From Chitinophagaceae bacterium (lineage in GTDB: Bacteria > Bacteroidota > Bacteroidia > Chitinophagales > Chitinophagaceae), in contig JASLDA010000531.1 of assembly GCA_030151745.1 (NCBI GenBank), positions 1 through 6,389 on the forward strand: a stretch of DNA of 6,389 nt, written 5' to 3'. Of the stretch, positions 1 through 5,497 are shown one piece after another. Every line of letters starts with the position of its first letter. The first letter of the stretch is position 1. Under the pieces are notes generated by a model. The model saw only the letters and a list, made by a program, of their open reading frames with translations. It searched no databases and was not told the DNA's origin. The position numbers were made by a program, and so were the translations under genes.

Positions 1-719
1 TATGATTCCCATTGAATAACGCGCTCCATCAATGGCTGTTTTGTTCTGGCATTAACAAGCTTTTGCCCTTTATCGTTGGTCTTTTGCTGAGTGTACATAT
101 AACCAAAGCTGGTCATCATGGCTAGAATCTGTTGCGCCACAACGCCACCCTTGTCTAGCCCGCCTTGGATTGCTGGCAACAGGTACTTTTCACCCTGTCG
201 CTCAATTTCCATGGTATGAGCCAGATAAACAACACCAACGGGAAGGTCATTAATTTGCTTGACGTATTCGACAAGCATTCGCTGATTGCGCAAGTATTCC
301 GGTCGATCAGGAATGTACAAATCGCGAGAGGATTTCTTTGCGTGCACTTCATCGAGAATGTGTCGCATCAATTGTCGATCTTGAAGTGTCGTAATGGTAT
401 CTACCACAACCCATTTGAACGGAAGCTTTTTGCCGGAACGCACAAGCTCTTGCATCCATTCGACGGCTTCAACGAACTTGATCCAAGTTGGCGCTTTCCA
501 CTGCTTAACATTCTCACCACGAATCTTTGAATGTCGTGCTGAGATAACGCCTTTCGCCTCACAGTTAATAACTAGGATATTATCATCGCTTGTGGCCCAA
601 GTGGTTTTGCCGGTACCGGGATTCGAGTAGACCAGAAAATTCGGGTTATCATCGATCGAATCCAAATCGACTATGTCGCTTGGCAATTCGTAATCAGGGT
701 TGAAGATGTCATCACTCAT
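1..719 (-). CDS. Sak4-like phage RecA/Rad51-type P-loop ATPase (partial, C-terminus beyond the window)
   Basis: This is a P-loop ATPase of the phage nucleotide-binding group (AAA_24/Sak4-like), whose members act as single-strand annealing or RecA-like recombination proteins. The 239 residues in the window show Walker A at 32-39 (S-N-P-G-T-G-K-T, with Ser in place of the usual first Gly) and a hydrophobic strand ending in Asp at 103-107 (W-V-V-V-D), followed by T-I-T-T, which fits Walker B. A later strand, V-V-Y-L-A-H-T, looks like a sensor segment. The ATG at 717-719 overlaps the stop of the 58-residue gene by 4 bases (ATGA), and GGAG lies 8 bases upstream. The reading frame is open to the left edge. 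The last two bases are TA, so the next codon could be Tyr or a stop. Members are commonly 220-300 residues long, so most of the protein is here. It sits in a coupled cassette with a Cas4-like nuclease, which fits recombination. The family call is from motifs and context only. Confidence 0.85.
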   Translation of the reverse strand, partial: MSDDIFNPDYELPSDIVDLDSIDDNPNFLVYSNPGTGKTTWATSDDNILVINCEAKGVISARHSKIRGENVKQWKAPTWIKFVEAVEWMQELVRSGKKLPFKWVVVDTITTLQDRQLMRHILDEVHAKKSSRDLYIPDRPEYLRNQRMLVEYVKQINDLPVGVVYLAHTMEIERQGEKYLLPAIQGGLDKGGVVAQQILAMMTSFGYMYTQQKTNDKGQKLVNARTKQPLMERVIQWES

Positions 720-892
720 TCTTCATGCTCCGCTTCATAAACCCAACCATCTTCGGTCACTGTCGGCCTACTCCAATCATTGGGATTTGCAATAGCTTTC
801 GCAATTGCCTCTTCGGGGCTATTCGCGCAAACACGTTGGCGCGCATGGGGTTTCTTCTGATTTGCGGTAACTATGTAAATTCCTGGTTTCAT
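716..892 (-). CDS. 58-residue unknown protein between the nuclease and the ATPase
   Basis: I do not recognise this small protein. It begins MKPGIYIVTANQKK, then has a short basic stretch, an S-P-E-E-A-I-A-K-A-I-A segment that should form a helix, and an acidic end (E-A-E-H-E-E). A strand-helix-strand fold is likely. The ATG at 890-892 overlaps the stop of the nuclease gene by 4 bases, and its own TGA (716-718) overlaps the ATG of the ATPase gene by 4 bases, so it is coupled on both sides. AAAGG lies about 11 bases before its start, which is rather far for a ribosome binding site, so coupled re-initiation is the likely mode. No signal peptide, membrane segment or cysteine pair is present. Its position suggests an accessory factor of the nuclease/ATPase pair; that is inference. 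Confidence 0.85.
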   Translation of the reverse strand: MKPGIYIVTANQKKPHARQRVCANSPEEAIAKAIANPNDWSRPTVTEDGWVYEAEHEE

Positions 893-1917
893 TCGGCTAG
901 ACGCCTTTCAATTCGTTTGGGGGACAGAGCATCCGGGTAATACTCCGTATAAGGGTCCTCAACTTTGAAAAGAGCGCGTTTTGTCTCTTCAACGTTTCCT
1001 TGGGTTTCGTGCACTTGGCATAGAGTAAAGAATGAGCAATCCCAACTGCAATCTTTGGTTGGGTTTTTGTGCAACGGAAGTCTTTTGTCTACAAAGGCTT
1101 TCATGTGCAATGCTTCATGCCCGATATTGACAATCTGCTGATTGCGCTCTTTGGTAGTTTTTGAAACAACATGCCGATCAAAGAATGGTGGTGGTTGACG
1201 CTTAGCAACAGAGCCATCCTTATTCAAAAACTCACCAAACCTGTTGCGTTCCTTATCGGGATAACGCGCCTTTCGAACGAAATTGTAAACCATATCTCGC
1301 ACGGCTTCATCTTCACGAATCAAACCCATTTTGCGCAATTGATGCGTTCCAATGGCGAGATACCCGCCGTTCTGGGAATCGATCAAAAGATGGCGCGTCA
1401 TAATGGCTTTCATGAATTTGTGGTCCACGAATCGAATTCGACCATTAGCCTCATGGTCTCGAACAATCAAATCCATTGTGTAGCAGTAGTTTACAATTGC
1501 CTCACCCTTTTTGTATGGGTGCGGAATCCCTTGCTGCCCTGGTTGTTCCGTCCAAAGAACTTCCCAATGGTCATCATCGCCATAATGATCAACGTAATTC
1601 ACCAAAATGTCATGGCCTAGTGAACGTGCATCCTCCCAAGTCATTTCGGTATCTTCATCCAGAAAACCGGTTTCAGGAACACGTACAGCATCCATGAAAT
1701 CCTCTGTGATTTCGTCCCATGTTTCAGCGGGATGTCGCCCTCGCTTTGAACCAGGGATATACCAATCAGCCATTGCCAAATGACCGAAAGTACCGAAAAC
1801 CAAAGGGCCATGGCCCATTTCGATAGGTACCAGATTATCTTTCCAGCGCCACCACCAACGCTGTGGGCACCGTCGGAAATCAACTCGCTCGCTGTTGCGT
1901 AGCAAGGGAACTCGCAT
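889..1917 (-). CDS. Cas4/RecB-like PD-(D/E)XK nuclease with a Fe-S cluster motif
   Basis: A 342-residue nuclease of the RecB/Cas4-type PD-(D/E)XK superfamily. The visible motifs in order are Cys17 (R-R-C-P), G-T-F-G-H with His46, Asp149 (Y-T-M-D), D-H-K at 165-167 as the catalytic D-x-K, and Q182-x3-Y186, the RecB-family QxxxY motif. At the end comes C290-x3-C294-x5-C300, which with Cys17 gives the four ligands expected for a Cas4/AddB-type 4Fe-4S cluster. Such enzymes resect DNA ends. I chose the ATG at 1915-1917 because AGGAG lies 5 bases upstream and the protein then begins just before the first Cys motif; an in-frame start at 1974 would add 19 residues without family motifs. It is longer than a minimal Cas4 (about 200 residues). 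The extra length is mostly at 50-120 and 200-285. No cas1, cas2 or CRISPR array is near, so a role in phage recombination is more likely than spacer acquisition. Confidence 0.9.
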   Translation of the reverse strand: MRVPLLRNSERVDFRRCPQRWWWRWKDNLVPIEMGHGPLVFGTFGHLAMADWYIPGSKRGRHPAETWDEITEDFMDAVRVPETGFLDEDTEMTWEDARSLGHDILVNYVDHYGDDDHWEVLWTEQPGQQGIPHPYKKGEAIVNYCYTMDLIVRDHEANGRIRFVDHKFMKAIMTRHLLIDSQNGGYLAIGTHQLRKMGLIREDEAVRDMVYNFVRKARYPDKERNRFGEFLNKDGSVAKRQPPPFFDRHVVSKTTKERNQQIVNIGHEALHMKAFVDKRLPLHKNPTKDCSWDCSFFTLCQVHETQGNVEETKRALFKVEDPYTEYYPDALSPKRIERRLAE

Positions 1918-1964
1918 GAATTCTCCTGTTGTTCGACCCATTATTGAATGTAGGGTGATGCAGG

Positions 1965-2036
1965 TCAGATGCACAGAAACGCGCCCAACACGGCCAGCGC
2001 GCTAACCCACATTCTTCTCTGCCGTTTCAGACCCAT
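1965..2036 (-). CDS. Possible 23-residue membrane microprotein or leader peptide
   Basis: A 24-codon ORF starts MGLKRQRR and continues with about 14 hydrophobic residues (W-V-S-A-L-A-V-L-G-A-F-L-C-I) to a TGA. A positive N-terminus followed by a hydrophobic stretch is the pattern of a tiny single-pass membrane protein. The first ATG has no good ribosome binding site; an internal ATG at codon 9 has GAGAAG just upstream, at very short spacing. It lies 48 bases before the nuclease start, so it could also be a chance ORF inside a leader. Support is weak. Confidence 0.2.
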   Translation of the reverse strand: MGLKRQRRMWVSALAVLGAFLCI

Positions 2037-2041
2037 TGTCA

Positions 2042-2167
2042 TTCAAAAGTGTTGCGGGACAAACCAAGTCCGCAGATTCAATCAACTTGCAGAAACGATC
2101 ACGCGGTTTACACTACAGAGGTTATGAATCAGTATAGGCATATTGATTGCCCCGCAACACATTTGAA
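2042..2167. repeat. 126-base foldback with 21-base imperfect inverted-repeat ends
   Basis: Arms at 2042-2062 and 2147-2167 are inverted copies matching at 19 of 21 bases, including an uninterrupted 10-base core (GTGTTGCGGG against CCCGCAACAC). The 84 bases between them hold a further pair, GATTCA at 2075-2080 with TGAATC at 2125-2130, so either strand could fold into a long cruciform or stem. I see no target-site duplication outside the arms and no coding capacity, which argues against an ordinary insertion sequence. Confidence 0.8.
2121..2131 (+). repeat. Direct repeat GTTATGAATCA, copy 1
   Basis: The first of two exact 11-base copies, 108 bases apart; the other is at 2229-2239. This copy lies inside the foldback and contains the TGAATC arm of its internal pair. 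A protein-binding site or an iteron remnant is possible; two copies are too few to decide. Confidence 0.5.
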
Positions 2168-2214
2168 CGGTCGGAACCTACTTCGGGAGGATGGAACCGT
2201 TTCGGTCCCGACCG
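2168..2214. other. 47-base three-way-junction-like fold
   Basis: A 7-bp outer stem (CGGTCGG at 2168-2174 with CCGACCG at 2208-2214) encloses two hairpins. One is 2177-2190, with C-C-T-A-C and G-G-A-G-G around TTCG and one mismatch. The other is 2195-2199 with 2203-2207 around TTT, which in the minus-strand RNA is GACCG-AAA-CGGTT with one G-U pair. It abuts the foldback at 2167. No coding frame explains it. It could be a structured RNA, a protein-binding DNA hairpin or a processing signal. Confidence 0.5.
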
Positions 2215-2228
2215 GTCGTCTCTATTCA

Positions 2229-2239
2229 GTTATGAATCA
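2229..2239 (+). repeat. Direct repeat GTTATGAATCA, copy 2
   Basis: The second exact copy of the 11-base word found at 2121-2131. Its last five bases form part of the stem of the hairpin at 2235-2256, so the match may partly reflect that hairpin. Confidence 0.5.
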
Positions 2240-2256
2240 TTCTCTGGAGAATGATT
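2235..2256 (-). terminator. 10-bp hairpin at the end of the acidic-protein gene (possible terminator)
   Basis: AATCATTCTC at 2235-2244 and GAGAATGATT at 2247-2256 are perfect inverted copies; sterically this gives a 9-bp stem with a CCAG tetraloop. The stem begins within the TAA stop codon of the acidic-protein gene. No U-tract follows on the minus strand, so it is not a classical intrinsic terminator. It may instead act as a weak terminator or protect the 3' end of the mRNA. Confidence 0.5.
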
Positions 2257-2719
2257 ATCCGAAAGCGGTCTCGCCATCGTCGTCACCGAAAGGATCGTCC
2301 GACTCATCATCGTCAGAGTCCGAATCCTCTTCGGTTTCAGCCTCTTCCGAATCTTCGTCGTCATCGTCCTCATCGGTATCGCCATCCGAATCGAACTTGG
2401 TGAGCTCGGATTCGGCCTCTTTGAGCATGGCGAGCGCCTTTTCGCGCTTGTCTTGCAACTTGGCCTTTTCGAGCTTCTTGTCCATGTTCTCGCGGAGCGT
2501 GGTAGTCGAATCCAACTTCGACCACTTCGGCAGCGAATACCGAACGGCGCGAACGGTTTCCGGCGAAACATCCTTGCCGGTCTGTTCCTTGATGTAATCA
2601 GCGAGAGACTGATTCAGGACGCGCTCACGCGGAGTCGGCTTGTCGCGCCACGGTCGGTCTCCACGCTGACCTCCGCGCTTCTTCGGCTCTGCCGGTGCCT
2701 CTGTGGTTTCAACAGACAT
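2255..2719 (-). CDS. 154-residue protein with a coiled coil and a highly acidic C-terminal tail
   Basis: Not recognised as a named family. Residues 1-30 are polar and basic (K-K-R-G-G-Q-R-G-D-R). Residues 31-70 look helical or compact. Residues 74-108 are rich in Lys, Glu, Leu and Ala and probably form a coiled coil. Residues 110-150 are an acidic tail with 28 Asp/Glu in 41 positions, containing D-D-P-F-G and ending A-F-G. Tails ending in acidic residues plus Phe are known from single-strand DNA-binding proteins, where they recruit partners, but no OB fold is evident here. I chose the ATG at 2717-2719 because GAAAGG lies 6 bases upstream; an in-frame TTG at 2773 would add 18 residues. The gene has its own likely promoter and a hairpin at its stop. 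Its G+C (57-62% in two hand-counted lines) is above that of its neighbours, which may reflect codon bias for high expression. A DNA mimic or chaperone-like role is also possible. Confidence 0.85.
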   Translation of the reverse strand: MSVETTEAPAEPKKRGGQRGDRPWRDKPTPRERVLNQSLADYIKEQTGKDVSPETVRAVRYSLPKWSKLDSTTTLRENMDKKLEKAKLQDKREKALAMLKEAESELTKFDSDGDTDEDDDDEDSEEAETEEDSDSDDDESDDPFGDDDGETAFG

Positions 2720-2775
2720 TGTATGCCTTTCGATTTGGGGATTTTTGTTTGGTCTCTTCGACCCGAACAACAACT

Positions 2776-2803
2776 ACCTTACCTTAATCCTGTTGTGTGT
2801 CAA
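2776..2803 (-). promoter_or_regulatory. Likely sigma70-type promoter for the acidic-protein gene
   Basis: A perfect -35 hexamer TTGACA (minus strand, 2803-2798) is followed after 16 bases by TAAGGT (2781-2776), which fits the loose TAnnnT form of a -10 box. The -35 lies in the last codons of the membrane-protein gene. Transcription would start about 50 bases before the acidic-protein ATG, in the only sizeable gap between genes of this stretch. An overlapping TAAGGT at 2781-2786 has only an 11-base spacer and is not suitable. Confidence 0.4.
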
Positions 2804-3080
2804 CAGCTTCCGAAATTTTCTTTTCCTGCAAATGACCCAATGTCATTGCGCCGGGACGGATTTCGAATAGCCCGCCAAGCTCGGCGGCGGGACCAGCGTC
2901 AGCGCGAACCTCATCGGTTCTGCCGGAATCTATTGCGTCCCTTCTCCTTTCAAATTCTTGAGTAATGCGTTCTTCTGCATCAATTGAATTGAGACGCTTG
3001 ATATATCGCTTATGGGCGAACCAGGTGAATTGCACCAAAGACAGTGCACCACAACCAAATCCGAACAAAAAATCAATCAC
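2784..3080 (-). CDS. 98-residue single-pass membrane protein, coupled to the helicase
   Basis: An unknown small protein. Residues 4-22 (F-L-F-G-F-G-C-G-A-L-S-L-V-Q-F-T-W-F-A) form one hydrophobic segment, followed by H-K-R-Y-I-K-R, so by the positive-inside rule the N-terminus is outside and the rest cytoplasmic. Residues 28-55 are charged and probably helical; the remainder is polar. The start is GTG at 3078-3080, whose GTGA overlaps the TGA stop of the helicase gene. No earlier ATG is in frame, the next Met is residue 79, and no good ribosome binding site is visible, so translation is probably coupled to the helicase. A membrane-anchored partner of the replication machinery or a small lysis or exclusion protein are both possible. 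Nothing in the sequence settles this. Confidence 0.75.
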   Translation of the reverse strand: MIDFLFGFGCGALSLVQFTWFAHKRYIKRLNSIDAEERITQEFERRRDAIDSGRTDEVRADAGPAAELGGLFEIRPGAMTLGHLQEKKISEAVDTQQD

Positions 3081-4936
3081 ATTGCGTCACTTAACAACAG
3101 GCGGGCAAAGTCTATTCCGCGCTCACCATCAAGAATTTTCTTGATTGATCCATCCATTTTGTAAGTGTGTTGCGCAATGGATTCGTCAATACTGTTGGCA
3201 GAGCACAGATTCCAAATGGTTACATTGTGATCCAAACGGCTCAAACGATGTGCGCGATCTTCAACCTGTTCTTGGTCATCATTATTGAAAGTTGAATCAA
3301 CAATGATCACATCATCAGCTCTATCCAAAGTTAGAGATACACCACCGGCAAGGGTATTCAGCAAAAATACATCAGGTGCAGGCGAACCATCAGGCATCTT
3401 GTTTTCTTGAAAATGCTTTTGAAGCGCAATACGTTCTTCCGCTGTTGTTTTACCGGTAAGAGTGAAAACCGATATTCCGTTCTTGTCTCGTAAGTGCTTA
3501 GCAAAGAGGTCGATATGCTTTGTAAACTGGCTTGCGATAATGACTTTCGACTCACCTGGTCCATTCCCATCAATTCCGCGATCTTTCAGGAAATCTACAA
3601 TCCAATCAAATTTGTTGCTTGGAAATGTCGGAAAGAATTCCTTGTCGCCGCCCATAAACCCGCTGGAGTTGGCGAATTGCTTGAGCCGAATCATTTCTGC
3701 GAGAACACCATTGACCATAAGTGATCCGCCATCCAATTCAGCCATTGCAGACTTTACGATTGATTCGTAATTCTTTCTCTGCTGACCGTGCATTTCGAGC
3801 CAAACCGCAATTGGTCCAGGTTTTCCACTGGGAAGCACCAAAGGTGTTCCGCCATAACGCTTTCGGGGAAGCTCTTTAGCAACCTCTTGTTTGGTACGAC
3901 GAATCATCACCATGGACAATTCATCAGCCAATTTCTTTTCGTCTTTGATATCTCCGACAATTCTTGCATTTGTGATGGGATCGATGTAAACAAAAAAGTG
4001 CTTTTCAACCCATTTCCAGTACGCCGTGTATTTGTCAGGAAAGAGCCAATTGAGAATTCCCCAAAGGTTTTCATGCTTACCACGAAAAGGCGTGCCAGAG
4101 AGCGCAATTCGCAATCCATTCTCTTTGACTTCAAGCATACCAAGACCTTGGCGCTGCGCTGATTGTTTCTTGATATCGCCAACTGCGCCAGCCAACGTTT
4201 GATGTGCTTCATCGACAATGATTGCGGCCCAATCGATTGCGGTGAGAGCTGGCAACGCTTCTCGAATTGGTTCGATAATCTTGTTTTTATCATCGTCGTA
4301 GAGAAAGTTCTTTCTTCCATCAAGCTTGTATTTCATGCGCAAATAATTGGGAGAGATAATCACCCACTGGCGAGGACCGATTCGACCCTTGCCCATATCC
4401 CATTTCAGAATTTGCTTCATTGCTCGAACACGTTGCAGCGGAGTCATTTTGCCACCAATGATGATCCATTCATCATATGGCGCAACATCTTTCAGCCACG
4501 TAACCAATTCATTAGGCCATGTCACATATGCCGCTGTTTTTGGTGCAGTGACAAGAATGCTGCCAGAAATACCACATTCAATTACAGCACCCATTGATTG
4601 CAATGTTTTGCCAAGCCCTGGCTCATCTGCAACCAATACCGATCGATGATCGTTAATGAATTTGATTCCGTCGCGCTGAAATGATCGATTAAGTAGCGCG
4701 CCACCGAGCGCAGTATCTTGTTTGATGCTTTCAAAAGGCCAATTGCGCTTAGCTGTCTCATTTTTGATCCACTCTTTAAGCTTGTCCTCTACGATTACGC
4801 CAACTTTGTTTTCCTTGCAGTAATCGCGAATTTTCAACGTATCTTCATACGTGAATGGATAACGCTTGGAAGTGCCATCAGGCAAAGAGAATTCAAGCTC
4901 TGACTTGCTAATTCGACGCAATTTGGCCTTTGCCAT
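3077..4936 (-). CDS. SNF2-family (superfamily 2) DNA helicase/translocase
   Basis: A full-length 619-residue SF2 ATPase of SNF2 type, which uses ATP to translocate on or remodel DNA. Visible motifs: F-Q-R-D-G-I-K-F at 86-93 (Q-motif region), Walker A D-E-P-G-L-G-K-T at 104-111, V-T-A-P-K at 129-133 (motif Ia), Walker B D-E-A-H at 242-245, S-G-T-P at 280-283 (motif III), I-A-S-Q-F at 467-471 (motif IV region), L-L-N-T-L-A-G-G-V-S-L at 525-535 (motif V) and Q-V-E-D-R-A-H-R at 557-564 (motif VI). Both RecA lobes are intact. The first 75 residues are a short N-terminal domain I cannot assign. The ATG at 4934-4936 directly follows the TAA of the upstream gene, with GAGGG 8 bases before it. DEPGLGKT in place of DEMGLGKT is common in phage members. 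A role in replication or recombination is likely; the exact substrate is unknown. Confidence 0.95.
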   Translation of the reverse strand: MAKAKLRRISKSELEFSLPDGTSKRYPFTYEDTLKIRDYCKENKVGVIVEDKLKEWIKNETAKRNWPFESIKQDTALGGALLNRSFQRDGIKFINDHRSVLVADEPGLGKTLQSMGAVIECGISGSILVTAPKTAAYVTWPNELVTWLKDVAPYDEWIIIGGKMTPLQRVRAMKQILKWDMGKGRIGPRQWVIISPNYLRMKYKLDGRKNFLYDDDKNKIIEPIREALPALTAIDWAAIIVDEAHQTLAGAVGDIKKQSAQRQGLGMLEVKENGLRIALSGTPFRGKHENLWGILNWLFPDKYTAYWKWVEKHFFVYIDPITNARIVGDIKDEKKLADELSMVMIRRTKQEVAKELPRKRYGGTPLVLPSGKPGPIAVWLEMHGQQRKNYESIVKSAMAELDGGSLMVNGVLAEMIRLKQFANSSGFMGGDKEFFPTFPSNKFDWIVDFLKDRGIDGNGPGESKVIIASQFTKHIDLFAKHLRDKNGISVFTLTGKTTAEERIALQKHFQENKMPDGSPAPDVFLLNTLAGGVSLTLDRADDVIIVDSTFNNDDQEQVEDRAHRLSRLDHNVTIWNLCSANSIDESIAQHTYKMDGSIKKILDGERGIDFARLLLSDAM

Positions 4937-5497
4937 TTATCCAACCCTCAACACTTGGTCTAGTAGAACAGAACGGAAACCGACAACAGGGGAAATGAAG
5001 TGGAACAACTTTCGATGACCGACTGGCGCAATGCGATTCTTTTTGGAATTCATCACAACGTCTGTTTCGATTTTTCCATCAATTCGATTGTACCAGAACA
5101 ACTTTCGTTCAACCATGGTACTCATGATGAAATCATCATCGTCATTTTGCCAATCAAACGGAAGCTTGACGTAGACAGAGGTTACCTGTGGTCGCGACTC
5201 AATTGGTACCACCTTAAGCAGGGCAATGATATCCGGCCATCCTTCAATCTTTTTGATAGCAATTCCGCTTGACTGAATGAAGGTTACCTTCTCAAAGAAG
5301 CCATAGTGACCGCCTTTGAAACGTGTTCCGTGCCAAGCGATTTTGATTACCTCATCATTTCGCTTTGCTCGAAGAATGGTGATCCTGATCCGTTTTCCAT
5401 CCTCTTCAATAAAGTCTTTGTTTATTGAGCCTTTCCAACCATTTTCAACGGCAATAGCTGCAATGGCTTGCGCTTTCACCACAGCGGGATGAGTCAT
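4937..5497 (-). CDS. 186-residue unknown protein upstream of the helicase
   Basis: Not recognised. Residues 1-18 are an Ala-rich helix (T-H-P-A-V-V-K-A-Q-A-I-A-A-I-A). Residues 36-75 look like alternating strands with basic residues (R-I-R-I-T-I-L-R-A-K-R, then I-K-I-A-W-H-G-T-R-F-K-G-G). A helix with G-W-P-D-I-I-A-L-L-K lies around 86-95, and an acidic patch D-D-D-D at 119-122. The C-terminal part is basic and beta-rich. No membrane segment or signal peptide is seen. The ATG at 5495-5497 overlaps the stop of the zinc-finger-like gene (ATGA), and AGGA lies 6 bases upstream. Its TAA abuts the helicase ATG with no gap, so it is expected in fixed ratio with the helicase. A DNA-binding or helicase-partner role is inferred from context only. 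Confidence 0.85.
   Translation of the reverse strand: MTHPAVVKAQAIAAIAVENGWKGSINKDFIEEDGKRIRITILRAKRNDEVIKIAWHGTRFKGGHYGFFEKVTFIQSSGIAIKKIEGWPDIIALLKVVPIESRPQVTSVYVKLPFDWQNDDDDFIMSTMVERKLFWYNRIDGKIETDVVMNSKKNRIAPVGHRKLFHFISPVVGFRSVLLDQVLRVG

Larger units (their letters stand above)
1918..2234. other. Structured intergenic region with no convincing gene
   Basis: This is the largest gap without a clear gene. From right to left it holds a three-way junction (2168-2214), a 126-base foldback with imperfect 21-base arms (2042-2167), a possible 23-codon ORF (1965-2036) and the leader of the nuclease gene. A possible minus-strand -10 hexamer TATACT occupies 2131-2136, but its best -35 partner (TGTTGC, 17 bases away) is poor. 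An 11-base direct repeat (GTTATGAATCA) occurs at 2121-2131 and 2229-2239. The density of pairing suggests a regulatory RNA, a replication origin or a promoter/operator region. The sequence alone does not decide between these. Confidence 0.6.

Noticed and set aside
889..1917. True CRISPR-associated Cas4
   Set aside because: No cas1, cas2 or repeat-spacer array is present in the window; neighbours point to phage recombination.
1918..1974. Upstream in-frame extension of the nuclease
   Set aside because: The start at 1917 has AGGAG at 5 bases; the extra 19 residues add no family motif and lie in the leader.
2042..2167. Insertion sequence or transposon
   Set aside because: Inverted ends are present but there is no transposase frame and no target duplication outside the arms.
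2049..2597. Plus-strand ORF rich in Ser and Glu (182 codons)
   Set aside because: Its Ser-rich part is the antisense of the acidic tail encoded on the minus strand, it starts with a weak TTG inside the foldback, and all neighbours read the other way.
2255..2719. Calling the acidic protein a single-strand binding protein
   Set aside because: Only the tail resembles one; the N-terminal part lacks a visible OB-fold pattern.
2453..2965. Plus-strand ORF of 170 codons
   Set aside because: Shadow of the acidic-protein and membrane-protein genes, crossing the promoter gap between them; rich in Arg, Leu and Cys with no domain features.
3788..4597. Two consecutive plus-strand ORFs opposite the helicase
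   Set aside because: The helicase frame is intact with all SF2 motifs; these are antisense shadows without ribosome binding sites or motifs.
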